NCBI RefSeq assembly: GCF_022748595.1
Contig: NZ_JALDSX010000036.1
Coordinates: 1-36,419, forward strand
Reading direction: 5' to 3'
Length of the DNA: 36,419 bases
Source: Brevibacterium sp. ZH18
Lineage (GTDB): Bacteria; Actinomycetota; Actinomycetes; Actinomycetales; Brevibacteriaceae
A model generated the notes under the pieces. The model did not search any database. It was not told the DNA's origin and was given only the letters and a program-made list of their open reading frames with translations. The translations under genes and the position numbers were made by a program. Within the stretch, counting starts at the first letter, position 1; every line of letters starts with the position of its first letter. Positions 1 to 7,697 of the stretch are shown here, in pieces.

Positions 1-89
1 GAATCCTCGACCGGACCACACGTCTGTCATGGCTCAGCAGGGTGCGCTAAGTTGTCAGCAGGCGACACGGATCTCCGAGGAGGCGAGCG

Positions 90-635
90 ATGGTCAGCCA
101 TGATGCACCACAGAGCGACGAGACCTCACAGGGAATTGTGGAGACACCGGTCGGTGCGATCACTGTCACCAGCGATGGCCGGTCGATCGTGCGCGTTGCC
201 TGGCGCGAGGCTCTGCCGGCCAACACAGCCGTCGCCGATGCTGTCACAGGCGCTGCTCATGATCCTTTGGTTACCGAAGCTCTGCAGCAACTGCGTGCCT
301 ACTTCGATGGAACCCTGCACCAGTTCGACCTGCCACTGGACCTGGGCGAGATGTCCGATGTCGCACGCGCCGTGCTGACCACTCTCGAAGCCACGGTCGC
401 GTCAGGCATCACCGTCACCTACGGCGAACTCGCAGCCAGGAGCGGCACTGGAATCCCCGCCAGAGCCATCGGCAGCATCATGGGCATGAACCCACTTCCC
501 GTGGTCATCCCCTGCCATCGGGTCGTGGCCAGCGACGGCTTGGGCGGGTACTCCGGCGGTGCGCCCGGTAAGGGCCTCGAGACGAAACGTTGGCTGCTCG
601 AACACGAGGAAGCCCTGCCGCTGTCTCTGTTCTGA
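90..635 (+). CDS. ogt: methylated-DNA--[protein]-cysteine S-methyltransferase
   Basis: Cytoplasmic suicide repair protein that moves the alkyl group of O6-alkylguanine to its own cysteine. The 181-residue protein has the active-site motif PCHRV at residues 141-145 (acceptor Cys142), followed by the family's G-L-G-G-Y-S-G-G stretch. The N-terminal half is divergent, as is usual for Ogt/MGMT proteins. The ATG at 90 has a GAGGAGG-type ribosome site about 8 bp upstream. No AlkA or Ada DNA-binding domain is attached, so this is the stand-alone form. It is convergent with the peroxidase gene and appears monocistronic. Family assignment is very sure; substrate breadth (Ogt-like or Ada-C-like) is not decided by sequence. 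Confidence 0.96.
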   Translation: MVSHDAPQSDETSQGIVETPVGAITVTSDGRSIVRVAWREALPANTAVADAVTGAAHDPLVTEALQQLRAYFDGTLHQFDLPLDLGEMSDVARAVLTTLEATVASGITVTYGELAARSGTGIPARAIGSIMGMNPLPVVIPCHRVVASDGLGGYSGGAPGKGLETKRWLLEHEEALPLSLF

Positions 636-670
636 CTTGGCCGCTCGTCGAATACTGACTCACCCTCACC

Positions 671-723
671 GCGCCGCGGCTCGTCCCTCGAGTTCCGGTT
701 CGCACCGCGGCTCACCCCTCGAA
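671..723. repeat. imperfect direct repeat between convergent 3' ends
   Basis: Two imperfect copies, about 20 bp each with period 31, share the core CCGCGGCTC followed by CCCTCGA (core starts at 674 and 705). The second copy contains the peroxidase stop codon at 712-714. It lies between the convergent ogt and peroxidase genes. No strong terminator hairpin is obvious here. Confidence 0.6.
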
Positions 724-2088
724 CAGACGCTGCCCGATGTACTCTCCCTCGCTGATGCCCGGCGGGATCGCCCACACCGTGGAACCGATCGGCGTGGTCC
801 ACGTATTCAGCAGATCCACCTCGGCGAGGCGTCGTTGGATCGGCAGGAACTGCCGGTCGATGTCAGCTTGGAAGGACGCGAACAGAAGGCCGGCGTCCTC
901 CCCCGCCCCGGACTGGTAGTTGAACGTCCGCCGATGAATCTGGGCCTCTGGCCTCAACCCATCGCGTGCCCGTGCCACATGCGAGGCTGCCGAGATCTTC
1001 GTCAGTCCCCGCTCATCGACCGCCGTGAAATCGGGAACGTCGAACTCGTCCTTTCCTGACAGCGGCGCCCCCGTATCCAGCGTGCGCCCGACCGCGAACT
1101 CGCGCCCTGGGCGATCTGCTTCGTCCCAGGTCTCAAGGTTCATGTCGATGTCTCGCAGCACCAAGGTCGTGCCCCCGCGCATCCACTCGGGAAGATGAGC
1201 GCCGAGGTCGCCCGGCGGTTCACCTCGAGCCGAGTGCACAGCGTCCTTGCGCCCGGTTCCCTTCCCCCAGATGATGCGCGCGAAGTCCTCGGACCCTGGA
1301 CCGGGATTGGCTGTCCCATCCAACTGCCCGAAGAGGTTCCGCTGCGTCGTGCCCTCTCCTTGGCTGCCATATGAACGACGGAATCCATCCCGCTGCCAGG
1401 CCACCTCAGCGAAGGAACGGGAATCCTTCCACAGCATTCGCCTGGCATGAGCCAAGGTCAGCGGATCGTCGCCGCAGATCTGCAGGAGCATATCTCCCTG
1501 ACACAGCGACGGGTCGAGCCTGTCGATCGAGAACTTCTCCACAGGTGCCAACCACGACGGCACGGCCGTCTTCCCCGCGAGCGCGACGAGTCCCTGCCCG
1601 AACCCGAACGTGACGGTCAGTCGCGCTGGATCCTGCGCGAGCTCGGGTTCGGAGTCCGCCAACGGGGCCCTCCCCTGAGTCAGTGCCGCCGCGTCATCGG
1701 TGAGCAGACGCAGCCAGCGCACCGCATCGGCGGCCGTGACCCCGGACTTCAGATTCAGCGCGAGGAAGTGCGCGTGCGCCTGGGGCGGAGTCTCGACCCC
1801 GGCCTGGTGCGGTCCGTAGAACGGTTCGATGACCGACCCGTTGCCTCCGGTGAGATCCCGCCGAGGCTGTGCCGCGGCTTTCGTCTCTCCCGACCGTCCC
1901 AGCCCGAATCCGGATACCGCCCCGACGACGCCGGTGCCCCCGGCGACCGCCGCCGACGCGATGAGGCGTCGACGGCTGAAGCCCTGGGAGCGGCCTGGAG
2001 CAGATCCTGTATCGAGGTCCGACGATGCTGTCCGGTCGCAACGGGTGGGATCGCCGCGCTGGGACTCAGTGGTCACCGTGGTCCTCAT
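712..2088 (-). CDS. Tat-exported Dyp-type heme peroxidase
   Basis: Heme peroxidase of the Dyp family (EfeB/DtpA-like), predicted to act outside the membrane. The 458-residue protein has a twin-arginine signal (S-R-R-R at about 38-41, then a hydrophobic Ala/Gly stretch), the family GxxDG motif as G-Q-L-D-G at 254-258 with distal Asp257, a candidate proximal heme ligand His370 (A-S-H-V), and the distal Arg within H-R-R-T-F-N-Y near 386. It follows a PCu(A)C copper chaperone and overlaps its 3' end. In Streptomyces a similar pairing (ECuC with DtpA) is linked to copper delivery and cuproenzyme maturation, so a copper role fits better than EfeUOB iron uptake, because no efeU or efeO is present. 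ATG 2088 has a weak ribosome site; an in-frame GTG at 2076 behind GAGGA is a credible alternative. Confidence 0.93.
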   Translation of the reverse strand: MRTTVTTESQRGDPTRCDRTASSDLDTGSAPGRSQGFSRRRLIASAAVAGGTGVVGAVSGFGLGRSGETKAAAQPRRDLTGGNGSVIEPFYGPHQAGVETPPQAHAHFLALNLKSGVTAADAVRWLRLLTDDAAALTQGRAPLADSEPELAQDPARLTVTFGFGQGLVALAGKTAVPSWLAPVEKFSIDRLDPSLCQGDMLLQICGDDPLTLAHARRMLWKDSRSFAEVAWQRDGFRRSYGSQGEGTTQRNLFGQLDGTANPGPGSEDFARIIWGKGTGRKDAVHSARGEPPGDLGAHLPEWMRGGTTLVLRDIDMNLETWDEADRPGREFAVGRTLDTGAPLSGKDEFDVPDFTAVDERGLTKISAASHVARARDGLRPEAQIHRRTFNYQSGAGEDAGLLFASFQADIDRQFLPIQRRLAEVDLLNTWTTPIGSTVWAIPPGISEGEYIGQRLFEG

Positions 2089-2683
2089 GGCTCATATCGT
2101 CATGGTCCATCTCGTCATGATCTGATTCTTTGCTGCCGGTGGTGCTGCCATCGCTGGCGGCCTCGTCCGGGCCGTAGCTCTCCTTGGCTCCGGAGTAGTC
2201 CTTAGCCACTGCCGTGACCGTGATGGACTGTCTGTCTGCGGTGACGAGGTCGAGTGAGATCTCCTCGCCGGGCTTGATCGGCTTCGACAGTCCCATGATC
2301 ATGATGTGGTCGCCACCGGGTTCGAGGTTGAGAGAGTGTTCGGCGGGAATGGTGAAGCCGCCCTTCTTCTCCTGCATTGAGGTCCCACCGGAACTGTCTT
2401 CGACGGTTTCGTGGAGCTGGACCATGTCGGCGTTGTCGTATTTCGCTTCGACGACAGTGACGTCTTTGTCGGTGTTGTTCTTCAGTGACCCGAAGACCGC
2501 GGTCATCCCGTCCTGTCCTGCTTTGACCCAGGCATCATCGAGGCTGACGGCGGCATCGGCGCTGACTTGGGCGCTCTTCGTCTCCTCGGGTGCGGAGTCT
2601 TGGCCTTTGTCTTGGCCGCAGGCGCTGAGGCCGATCAGGGCGGCAATGGTCAGTGTGGTCGCAAGTGTGGTGGTCTTTCGCAT
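2066..2683 (-). CDS. PCu(A)C-family periplasmic copper chaperone lipoprotein
   Basis: Extracytoplasmic Cu(I) chaperone. The 205-residue product starts with a lipoprotein signal (hydrophobic run, lipobox L-S-A-C, Cys22). The PCu(A)C copper site is visible as His91, Met103 and His126-x-Met128, matching the family H-x(10-11)-M-x(21-22)-H-x-M spacing. Residues 189-205 form an unusual His/Met/Asp-rich tail that could bind further metal. The start at 2683 was chosen because it puts the signal peptide at the N-terminus; an upstream in-frame ATG at 2776 would add 31 hydrophilic residues. The gene overlaps the Dyp peroxidase by 23 bp, suggesting coupled expression. Likely partners are that peroxidase and cytochrome oxidase CuA assembly (inference). 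Confidence 0.92.
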   Translation of the reverse strand: MRKTTTLATTLTIAALIGLSACGQDKGQDSAPEETKSAQVSADAAVSLDDAWVKAGQDGMTAVFGSLKNNTDKDVTVVEAKYDNADMVQLHETVEDSSGGTSMQEKKGGFTIPAEHSLNLEPGGDHIMIMGLSKPIKPGEEISLDLVTADRQSITVTAVAKDYSGAKESYGPDEAASDGSTTGSKESDHDEMDHDDMSHEDHGDH

Positions 2684-2866
2684 GTCGTCTGCACTTTCGC
2701 TCTTGGTGCAGCCGGACACGGTTCTCGACGGTCTCTGCGCAGGGGCACCGCCCCGGGGCGCTGTCATTGAAGGCATGCGGGCATTGCCGCTTGAGCTTCG
2801 CCGTCATGACGATGCTCGGGCAGGAAGCCATCGAGTGTGTTCGGCTGTCACCACAAATACTGTGGG

Positions 2867-2886
2867 CCGGCGGTGATCACCGCCGG
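2867..2886. promoter_or_regulatory. perfect 20-bp palindrome between membrane protein and chaperone genes
   Basis: CCGGCGGTGATCACCGCCGG is perfectly self-complementary. It lies 16 bp past the end of the upstream membrane-protein gene, within the 219-bp gap before the chaperone gene. No T-run follows on either strand and there is no loop, so an operator or cruciform is as likely as a terminator. Function is unproven. Confidence 0.45.
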
Positions 2887-2902
2887 TGGTGGAAGTCTGA
2901 AG

Positions 2903-3538
2903 TCAGGCGAAGACGGGTGGACCGCGACGATAGTTGGGGCCGACGACGGCCGCGGTGATGGCCTGCGGCAGGTGGAAATCTCCCTGCACGAGCCGGGCAG
3001 GGCATTCGGCCAAAGCGCCGACCGCCTCGGCGAGGGCTGTCAGGGCGGTGGCAATCGGGCCGAGGGCCAGCTGCAGGATCGTGAGGATGATGTCTTCGCC
3101 GCGTTTGAGCACGACGGCGGTGATGAGGACCGCCGCGACGTGGGCGAGCACCATCGATGTGCTCGCGGCGCTGCCGCCACCGGTCGCGTGCGACATCGAA
3201 TGCGACATCGCCGTACTCTGCCCCAGGTCGAGAGTGCCGGTCGAATGATTCATGTGCTGGTGACCGAGCGTCGAGCCGGACATCGAAGTGCCTGCCGAAA
3301 TGAACCAACCCATCGCCAGGTGCATGAGGATCTGACCAAGGCCGAGCAGTGAGACCAGCGAAAGATGTCCGAGCCTCCGGCCGGCCATGATCATGGCCGC
3401 CCACAGAACGAGGATGAAGACGATGGCTACGCCGATCGGGGCGACGACTCCACCGGCGCCCACGTGCATGAGCAACCCCAGGAGGGTCGTGATGAGCGCG
3501 GCGAAGAGAGCACGAACCGACTTGTTCCACCCGGTCAT
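2903..3538 (-). CDS. His/Met-rich integral membrane protein, probable metal-linked
   Basis: I do not recognise a named family. The 211-residue protein has about four hydrophobic segments (about 10-28, 31-52, 60-82 and 127-148) and a weaker fifth near 150-172. Between the third and fourth is a loop with Met86, His93, His95, Met96, His98, Met111, His113, Met115 and His117, spaced like Cu(I)/Cu(II)-binding loops. It is the first gene of the group that continues with the PCu(A)C chaperone and the Dyp peroxidase, so a role in copper sensing, import or hand-off is inferred. The ATG at 3538 has an excellent ribosome site (GAAAGGAGGA, 2-nt spacer). A dyad that may be an operator lies 67-83 bp upstream. 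Confidence 0.75.
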   Translation of the reverse strand: MTGWNKSVRALFAALITTLLGLLMHVGAGGVVAPIGVAIVFILVLWAAMIMAGRRLGHLSLVSLLGLGQILMHLAMGWFISAGTSMSGSTLGHQHMNHSTGTLDLGQSTAMSHSMSHATGGGSAASTSMVLAHVAAVLITAVVLKRGEDIILTILQLALGPIATALTALAEAVGALAECPARLVQGDFHLPQAITAAVVGPNYRRGPPVFA

Positions 3539-3604
3539 GCTCCTCCTTTCCGCGGAGTCCTCAGCTCAATGGGCAACAGTCTGCGGTCTCAGTCATCTCA
3601 AATC

Positions 3605-3621
3605 TTCTACACAGTGTAGAA
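3605..3621. promoter_or_regulatory. candidate operator dyad upstream of copper module
   Basis: TTCTACACAGTGTAGAA has 8-bp arms around a central A, giving TACA-N3-TGTA at its core. CopY/BlaI-type repressors recognise TACA/TGTA dyads. Read on the minus strand, a TTGGTT hexamer overlaps its upstream edge, so the dyad would sit just inside a -35/-10 interval. It precedes the module's first gene by 67 bp. Regulator identity is inference; no such regulator is in the window. Confidence 0.55.
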
Positions 3622-3748
3622 CCAAGTTGGCCTCCGGCGCCAGGCCGAAGACCAGCCACGTGCTCGGCGGCAGCGGCGAATCCGGCACCAGGCCTCGCGT
3701 TCAGCGTGGAGTCAAGCCGTGCGACCGATGAGGGGCCAAGGGCTCAGT

Positions 3749-4225
3749 TCACATGCGCAGCCAGGTATCTCCGGTCTTCTTGCACATAGCTCCGGCCTCT
3801 TCGGCGGCCTCCATCCACGTGACCGGCTGCCCCTCGGGGTCGATGACCGCGTCGGAGAGGACGATGACGTCGAAGTTGCAGACGAGTGCAGCCATTGCCG
3901 AGGCCCAGACCGCGCCTGGAGAGTCATCGGCACCGGCGATGGCGATACGGTCCACGGCCATGTCGTGGAGTCCAGCAGCCAGGTCCCCGACGCCTTCGAA
4001 GACGTCAGGGTCCTCTGAGCGGAGGATGAGGTCTTCTTCGTCAGGGACGAAGAGACTGAGTTCTTCGTCCTCGGCGTCGACGAGGTCTTCCTTCGTCGAG
4101 ACGAAGATGAGCACACCGCCCACCGCGCGCGTGCGAGTGACGATGTCGCCGAGGATCTCGACGGTCTCGTCGGAGGCGAAGCTGGCGTCGTCCGTGTCAA
4201 TGAGGAGCAGGGCATCCATGACCAC
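3749..4225 (-). CDS. degenerate isochorismatase-like (cysteine hydrolase fold) protein
   Basis: A 158-residue acidic protein whose frame matches isochorismatase-like hydrolases: an opening strand A-L-L-L-I-D with Asp10, and late in the chain a strand, G-A-D-D, a helix and V-I-V-L-S-D-A (about 95-126). The nucleophile cysteine position is Gly104 and the usual catalytic lysine region reads I-L-R-S (Arg69), so two of three triad residues are missing and it is probably not an active hydrolase. It starts with GTG at 4225, overlapping the nagA stop by one base (TAGTG), or with ATG at 4219; either way it is probably translationally coupled to nagA. The fold assignment rests on a weak pattern match; a plain hypothetical protein is the alternative. 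Confidence 0.6.
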   Translation of the reverse strand: MVMDALLLIDTDDASFASDETVEILGDIVTRTRAVGGVLIFVSTKEDLVDAEDEELSLFVPDEEDLILRSEDPDVFEGVGDLAAGLHDMAVDRIAIAGADDSPGAVWASAMAALVCNFDVIVLSDAVIDPEGQPVTWMEAAEEAGAMCKKTGDTWLRM

Positions 4226-5508
4226 TATCGTGCCATGTTCCGTTCGCCCGCGCTCGTCAGCAGGTTCATCTCCGCATCGAGGAGCACGTATTCGGCAGGC
4301 ATTCCGATTCCGAGCAGGCAGTGCTCGTCCTCCCCGATCAGACCCAAGGCGCGCAGAGGCACGAGGCTTGCGGCTCGGACTGCCTCGAGCGGACTCATTC
4401 CCACCTTCGTGACGGCCCTCCTGACCGCATCGTCCAAGGTCAGCGTGGACCCGGCGATGGCACCGGCGGAACCGTCCGATTCCAGCACGCGCGCTTCGGA
4501 GTTCTCGACCCGCACCGGCAGCGACCCGAGCGTGTACTGACCGTCAACCATGCCCGTTGCCGCCATGGCGTCCGTGATCAGACTGATTCTGCCTGGCGCC
4601 AGATTCGTGATCATCCGCGCAGCCGGCGTCGACACGTGCACTCCGTCGTTGATGAGTTCGAGCGTGACGTGTCCTGCATCGACGGCAGCCAGGATCGGTC
4701 CCGGCTCCCGGTGATGGATTCGAGGCATCGCGTTGAAGGTGTGGGTGAGGATGCTCGCGCCCGCGTCGAAGGCCCGCGCCGTCTGCTCGTAGGTCGCCGA
4801 TGTGTGCCCGATCGCCACTGCCACCCCTGCCGAGGTGAACGTTCGGATCGCATCCAATGCTCCGGGCAGTTCGGGGGCCAGGGTGATCTGGGCGAGCGTA
4901 CCGTCGGCGGCGGCGATGATCGCCGCGACCGCCTCGGCGGTGGGAGGAGTGAGCACGGCCGGCGAGTGCGCGCCAGGGAATCGCGGGGAGAGGAACGGGC
5001 CCTCGGCATGCAGACCCAACACGGCCGGATTCTCCCGCGCCCATTGAGCGCCGACAGTCAGCGAGTCGCACAGTCCGGTGACCGTATCCGAGACATAGGA
5101 CAGGGCGAGCGCGCGGGTCCCGTGACGCCGGTGGACTTCGAGCATCTCCTCCAGTCCCGGCTCCGCAGATCCAGTGTCCTCCAGTCCCGGCTCTGCAGAT
5201 CCAGTGTCCGTCAGTCCCGGCTCTGCCGGTCCCGTCTGCCCGTCTTCGGTGCTGAACCCTCCGGCGCCGTGGCAGTGGAGATCGACGAAGGCCGGCGCCA
5301 GGTACGCTCCGCCGGCATCGATGACTCTCGTCTGCGACTGGACTGCCCGCGCCGAGGCTGTCGGTACCGAGGTGGTCAGCCGCATCCATTCGTCGCCGCG
5401 GCCGCGGGCGGTGACCATTCCCCCAGCCATCGCGATCCACTGGTCGGCGCGCTCGATCGAGAACGAGGACGGATCACCGTCGAGGATGATCGCGCCGTGG
5501 ACGATCAC
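4225..5508 (-). CDS. nagA: N-acetylglucosamine-6-phosphate deacetylase
   Basis: Cytoplasmic amidohydrolase converting GlcNAc-6-P to glucosamine-6-P and acetate in amino-sugar and cell-wall recycling. With the GTG at 5508 the product is 427 residues. Metal and catalytic residues are all present: His78-x-His80 (D-L-H-C-H-G-A-G-G), Glu169 (H-A-E-G-P-F), His235 (I-G-H-T), His256 (T-H-T-F-N-A-M) and Asp313 (T-D-A-M-A-A-T-G). Residues 95-120 are an extra 10-residue tandem repeat in the loop after the first metal motif, which is not normal for the family. The start is uncertain: no clear ribosome site precedes GTG 5508, and a TTG at 5595, just after the peptidase stop, would add 29 residues. The frame continues upstream inside the peptidase gene, but that part is a shadow. 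Confidence 0.93.
   Translation of the reverse strand: MIVHGAIILDGDPSSFSIERADQWIAMAGGMVTARGRGDEWMRLTTSVPTASARAVQSQTRVIDAGGAYLAPAFVDLHCHGAGGFSTEDGQTGPAEPGLTDTGSAEPGLEDTGSAEPGLEEMLEVHRRHGTRALALSYVSDTVTGLCDSLTVGAQWARENPAVLGLHAEGPFLSPRFPGAHSPAVLTPPTAEAVAAIIAAADGTLAQITLAPELPGALDAIRTFTSAGVAVAIGHTSATYEQTARAFDAGASILTHTFNAMPRIHHREPGPILAAVDAGHVTLELINDGVHVSTPAARMITNLAPGRISLITDAMAATGMVDGQYTLGSLPVRVENSEARVLESDGSAGAIAGSTLTLDDAVRRAVTKVGMSPLEAVRAASLVPLRALGLIGEDEHCLLGIGMPAEYVLLDAEMNLLTSAGERNMAR
5149..5231. repeat. 30-bp in-frame tandem repeat within nagA
   Basis: Two near-identical 30-bp units (5149-5178 and 5179-5208, differing at one base) and a decayed third (from 5209) encode ten-residue repeats of the A-E-P-G-L-x-D-T-G-S type. 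The 30-bp period keeps the reading frame, so copy-number change would lengthen or shorten a surface loop without breaking the enzyme. Confidence 0.85.
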
Positions 5509-5599
5509 CTCAGCCGGGACCGCGTAGGTCCGCGCATCTGCGGCTGAAGCCGGCGCTGTATTCGCGGCTCCGTTCGGATCGGACTCAGATCCCAACGCT

Positions 5600-7597
5600 T
5601 CAGCCCAGCACGCGGACTCGCTGTGCGTCCCCGTCGAGGACGTGGATGTCGAGGAACGCGAGCACTGTGCGATACCAGACCTCCGCGTTGCCGCGACCGG
5701 CCACCCAGTGGCCTTCGTCGGGGAAGTACAGGAAGCGGTGCTGCGTCTGCCCGTCAGCATCGAGTGGCGTCTGCGAGCGCGTGAGCAGGTCGTACCAGAG
5801 TTCCTGCCCTTGGCCGATCGGCACGCGATAGTCCTTGTCACCGTGAACTACCAGCATCGGCACCTGAATCCGGTCCGCGAACAGGTGCGGTGAGTAGGTC
5901 TCCGACTGCTCCCGCATGGCCACGTCCCATGAGGAGTTGTCTGTGGTTCTGCCCATCGACGTCGTGTTCCACAGGGAGGCGTGGGTGACGATGCACTTGA
6001 ACCGATTCCCGGTATGCCCAGCGACCCAGTTCGCCATGTATCCGCCGTAGGAGCCGCCGGCCAGAGCGGTGCGTTCAGCATCGATGTCGCTGCGCGCAAT
6101 CGCCGCATCGGTCAGCGCCATGATGTCAGTGAACGGAGCTCCTCCCAGCTCCTGCTGGCCGCGGTCGATCATCGACTGACCGTAGCCCGTCGAGATCGCC
6201 GGGTCCGGCAGCAGCACCGCATACCCAGCGGAAACAAAAGGACCCGGATTCCAGCGATAAGTCCACGCGTTCCATGACCCCCAAGGGCCACCATGGGCGA
6301 AGACCACGAGCGGGTGCGGGCCCTCCGCATCGGGCAGTGCCAGCCATGCGCGAATGGCGGTGCCGTCGGCTCCCTGCGCCTCCACCTCGGTGAGGATGCC
6401 GTGTTCCTCGATCACCGTCGCCGGGTTGGCCAATTCGGTGATCTCACCCGAGTCCAGATCGATCGCAACGGGCAGCGGAGCGACATCGATCGCCGAGGCG
6501 CTTGCCACGACCGTGCGCGCCCGTCGTTGGAGACCGGAGAAGGTGAACTTCTGCCCCGGACCGCCTGCCAAGCGCCGAGGCTGGTCGTCGTCGACGTCGC
6601 CGATGAAGACACTGCCCCGGCCGTGATCGTCGGCGGTCGCCGCGATCGTCGAATCGTCGACCCAGATGGGGTCGAACCAGAAGTCGGCACCGGGCCACAC
6701 CGGAGTCATGTCCCCGGTTTCGAGGTCGAGGAGCATGAGTGCAGCGGAGAGGTTGGATGTCGGTGTCCAGAACTGCTCGCGGGTGACCAGCGCTCGGGCT
6801 CCGTCGGGGCTGATGGCCTCGATTTCGAAGCCGTGATCGACAGCGGGCTGGGTGAGCTGGCGAGGAGCGCCGTCACCGGCGAGGTCGAGGCGCCAGATCT
6901 CGATTGCCTCGAGCTGGCCGGGAATCGGCTTCTCCATCTGGACGAGGACGAACCCGGCGTAGTCGTCGACAGCCCAGTCGACGAGGCGGCCGGGCGGAAG
7001 CGCGAGATAACGGAAGTCGAAGACGGACGAACCGTCGTCGAAGTCGTCAGGGATCGTGCTCAGGTCAGCGACGGCGAGGGTCTCTTGCGCCGGCCCGAGA
7101 TCATGATCCCAGTACCGGAGGGGGAAGCCGGAGTGCAGAATGCCGCTGACTTTGCCATCAGTGCGTTCGCTGCTGAATTCCTGGTGCTCGGTTTCGTTGG
7201 ACGCCCACGTGTGGACCGGGAATTGGACGACAAGAGTCCCACCCCTGATCTCGAGCCGAGAGAAGCCACCGTCGTGGTCGGCGAGTTTTCGGGCCTCACC
7301 GTTGTCCGGCAGCGCCCACAGACTCGGACTCTCGGCGTCTTTGCCGTCTTCACCGGACCGTTTGGCTGCGAAGAAGATCGTTCCGTCCTCGCTCAGAGCG
7401 ACAGGGCCGACAGACTGATCGCCGCGCGTGATCCGCCGTGGCTTCTCGCCGCTGATGTCGGCGAGATGGGTCAGGTAGGCGTTGCCCTCGGCATTGGGGA
7501 AGGAGTAACGTGCGATCACCCGACCGCTCTCATTCGCCAAGACGCCTTGCAGGCGGCAGGAGTCGAGGAGTGTGTCCACAGCGTCGTCGGTCGTCAT
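5600..7597 (-). CDS. S9-family prolyl oligopeptidase / acylaminoacyl-peptidase-like hydrolase
   Basis: Serine peptidase with an N-terminal beta-propeller (about 30-390) and a C-terminal alpha/beta-hydrolase domain (about 400-650). The catalytic residues are Ser516 in G-G-S-Y-G-G-Y-M, Asp589 in G-D-K-D-Y-R-V-P and His630 in D-E-G-H-W. At 665 residues it has the usual length for bacterial S9C-type enzymes, which trim short peptides or acylated N-termini. There is no signal peptide, so it should act in the cytoplasm. ATG 7597 has an AGGATGGGG sequence upstream. nagA follows directly on the same strand, consistent with shared transcription of peptide and amino-sugar salvage genes (inference). Exact specificity cannot be read from sequence. 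Confidence 0.93.
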   Translation of the reverse strand: MTTDDAVDTLLDSCRLQGVLANESGRVIARYSFPNAEGNAYLTHLADISGEKPRRITRGDQSVGPVALSEDGTIFFAAKRSGEDGKDAESPSLWALPDNGEARKLADHDGGFSRLEIRGGTLVVQFPVHTWASNETEHQEFSSERTDGKVSGILHSGFPLRYWDHDLGPAQETLAVADLSTIPDDFDDGSSVFDFRYLALPPGRLVDWAVDDYAGFVLVQMEKPIPGQLEAIEIWRLDLAGDGAPRQLTQPAVDHGFEIEAISPDGARALVTREQFWTPTSNLSAALMLLDLETGDMTPVWPGADFWFDPIWVDDSTIAATADDHGRGSVFIGDVDDDQPRRLAGGPGQKFTFSGLQRRARTVVASASAIDVAPLPVAIDLDSGEITELANPATVIEEHGILTEVEAQGADGTAIRAWLALPDAEGPHPLVVFAHGGPWGSWNAWTYRWNPGPFVSAGYAVLLPDPAISTGYGQSMIDRGQQELGGAPFTDIMALTDAAIARSDIDAERTALAGGSYGGYMANWVAGHTGNRFKCIVTHASLWNTTSMGRTTDNSSWDVAMREQSETYSPHLFADRIQVPMLVVHGDKDYRVPIGQGQELWYDLLTRSQTPLDADGQTQHRFLYFPDEGHWVAGRGNAEVWYRTVLAFLDIHVLDGDAQRVRVLG

Positions 7598-7697
7598 GTC
7601 CCCATCCTAAGGACATCGGATGCCGAGCACCATGATCGACGTCGACGAAGGACCTGTGGTCCGGTGGCCCGAACCGCAACCGGGCAGTCCGGGGTTG

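Noticed and set aside
712..2088. Peroxidase considered as EfeB of an EfeUOB iron system
   Set aside because: No efeU or efeO nearby; the direct neighbour is a PCu(A)C copper chaperone.
4321..5547. 408-codon plus-strand frame opposite nagA
   Set aside because: Arg/Gly-rich antisense shadow; NagA metal ligands lie on the minus strand.
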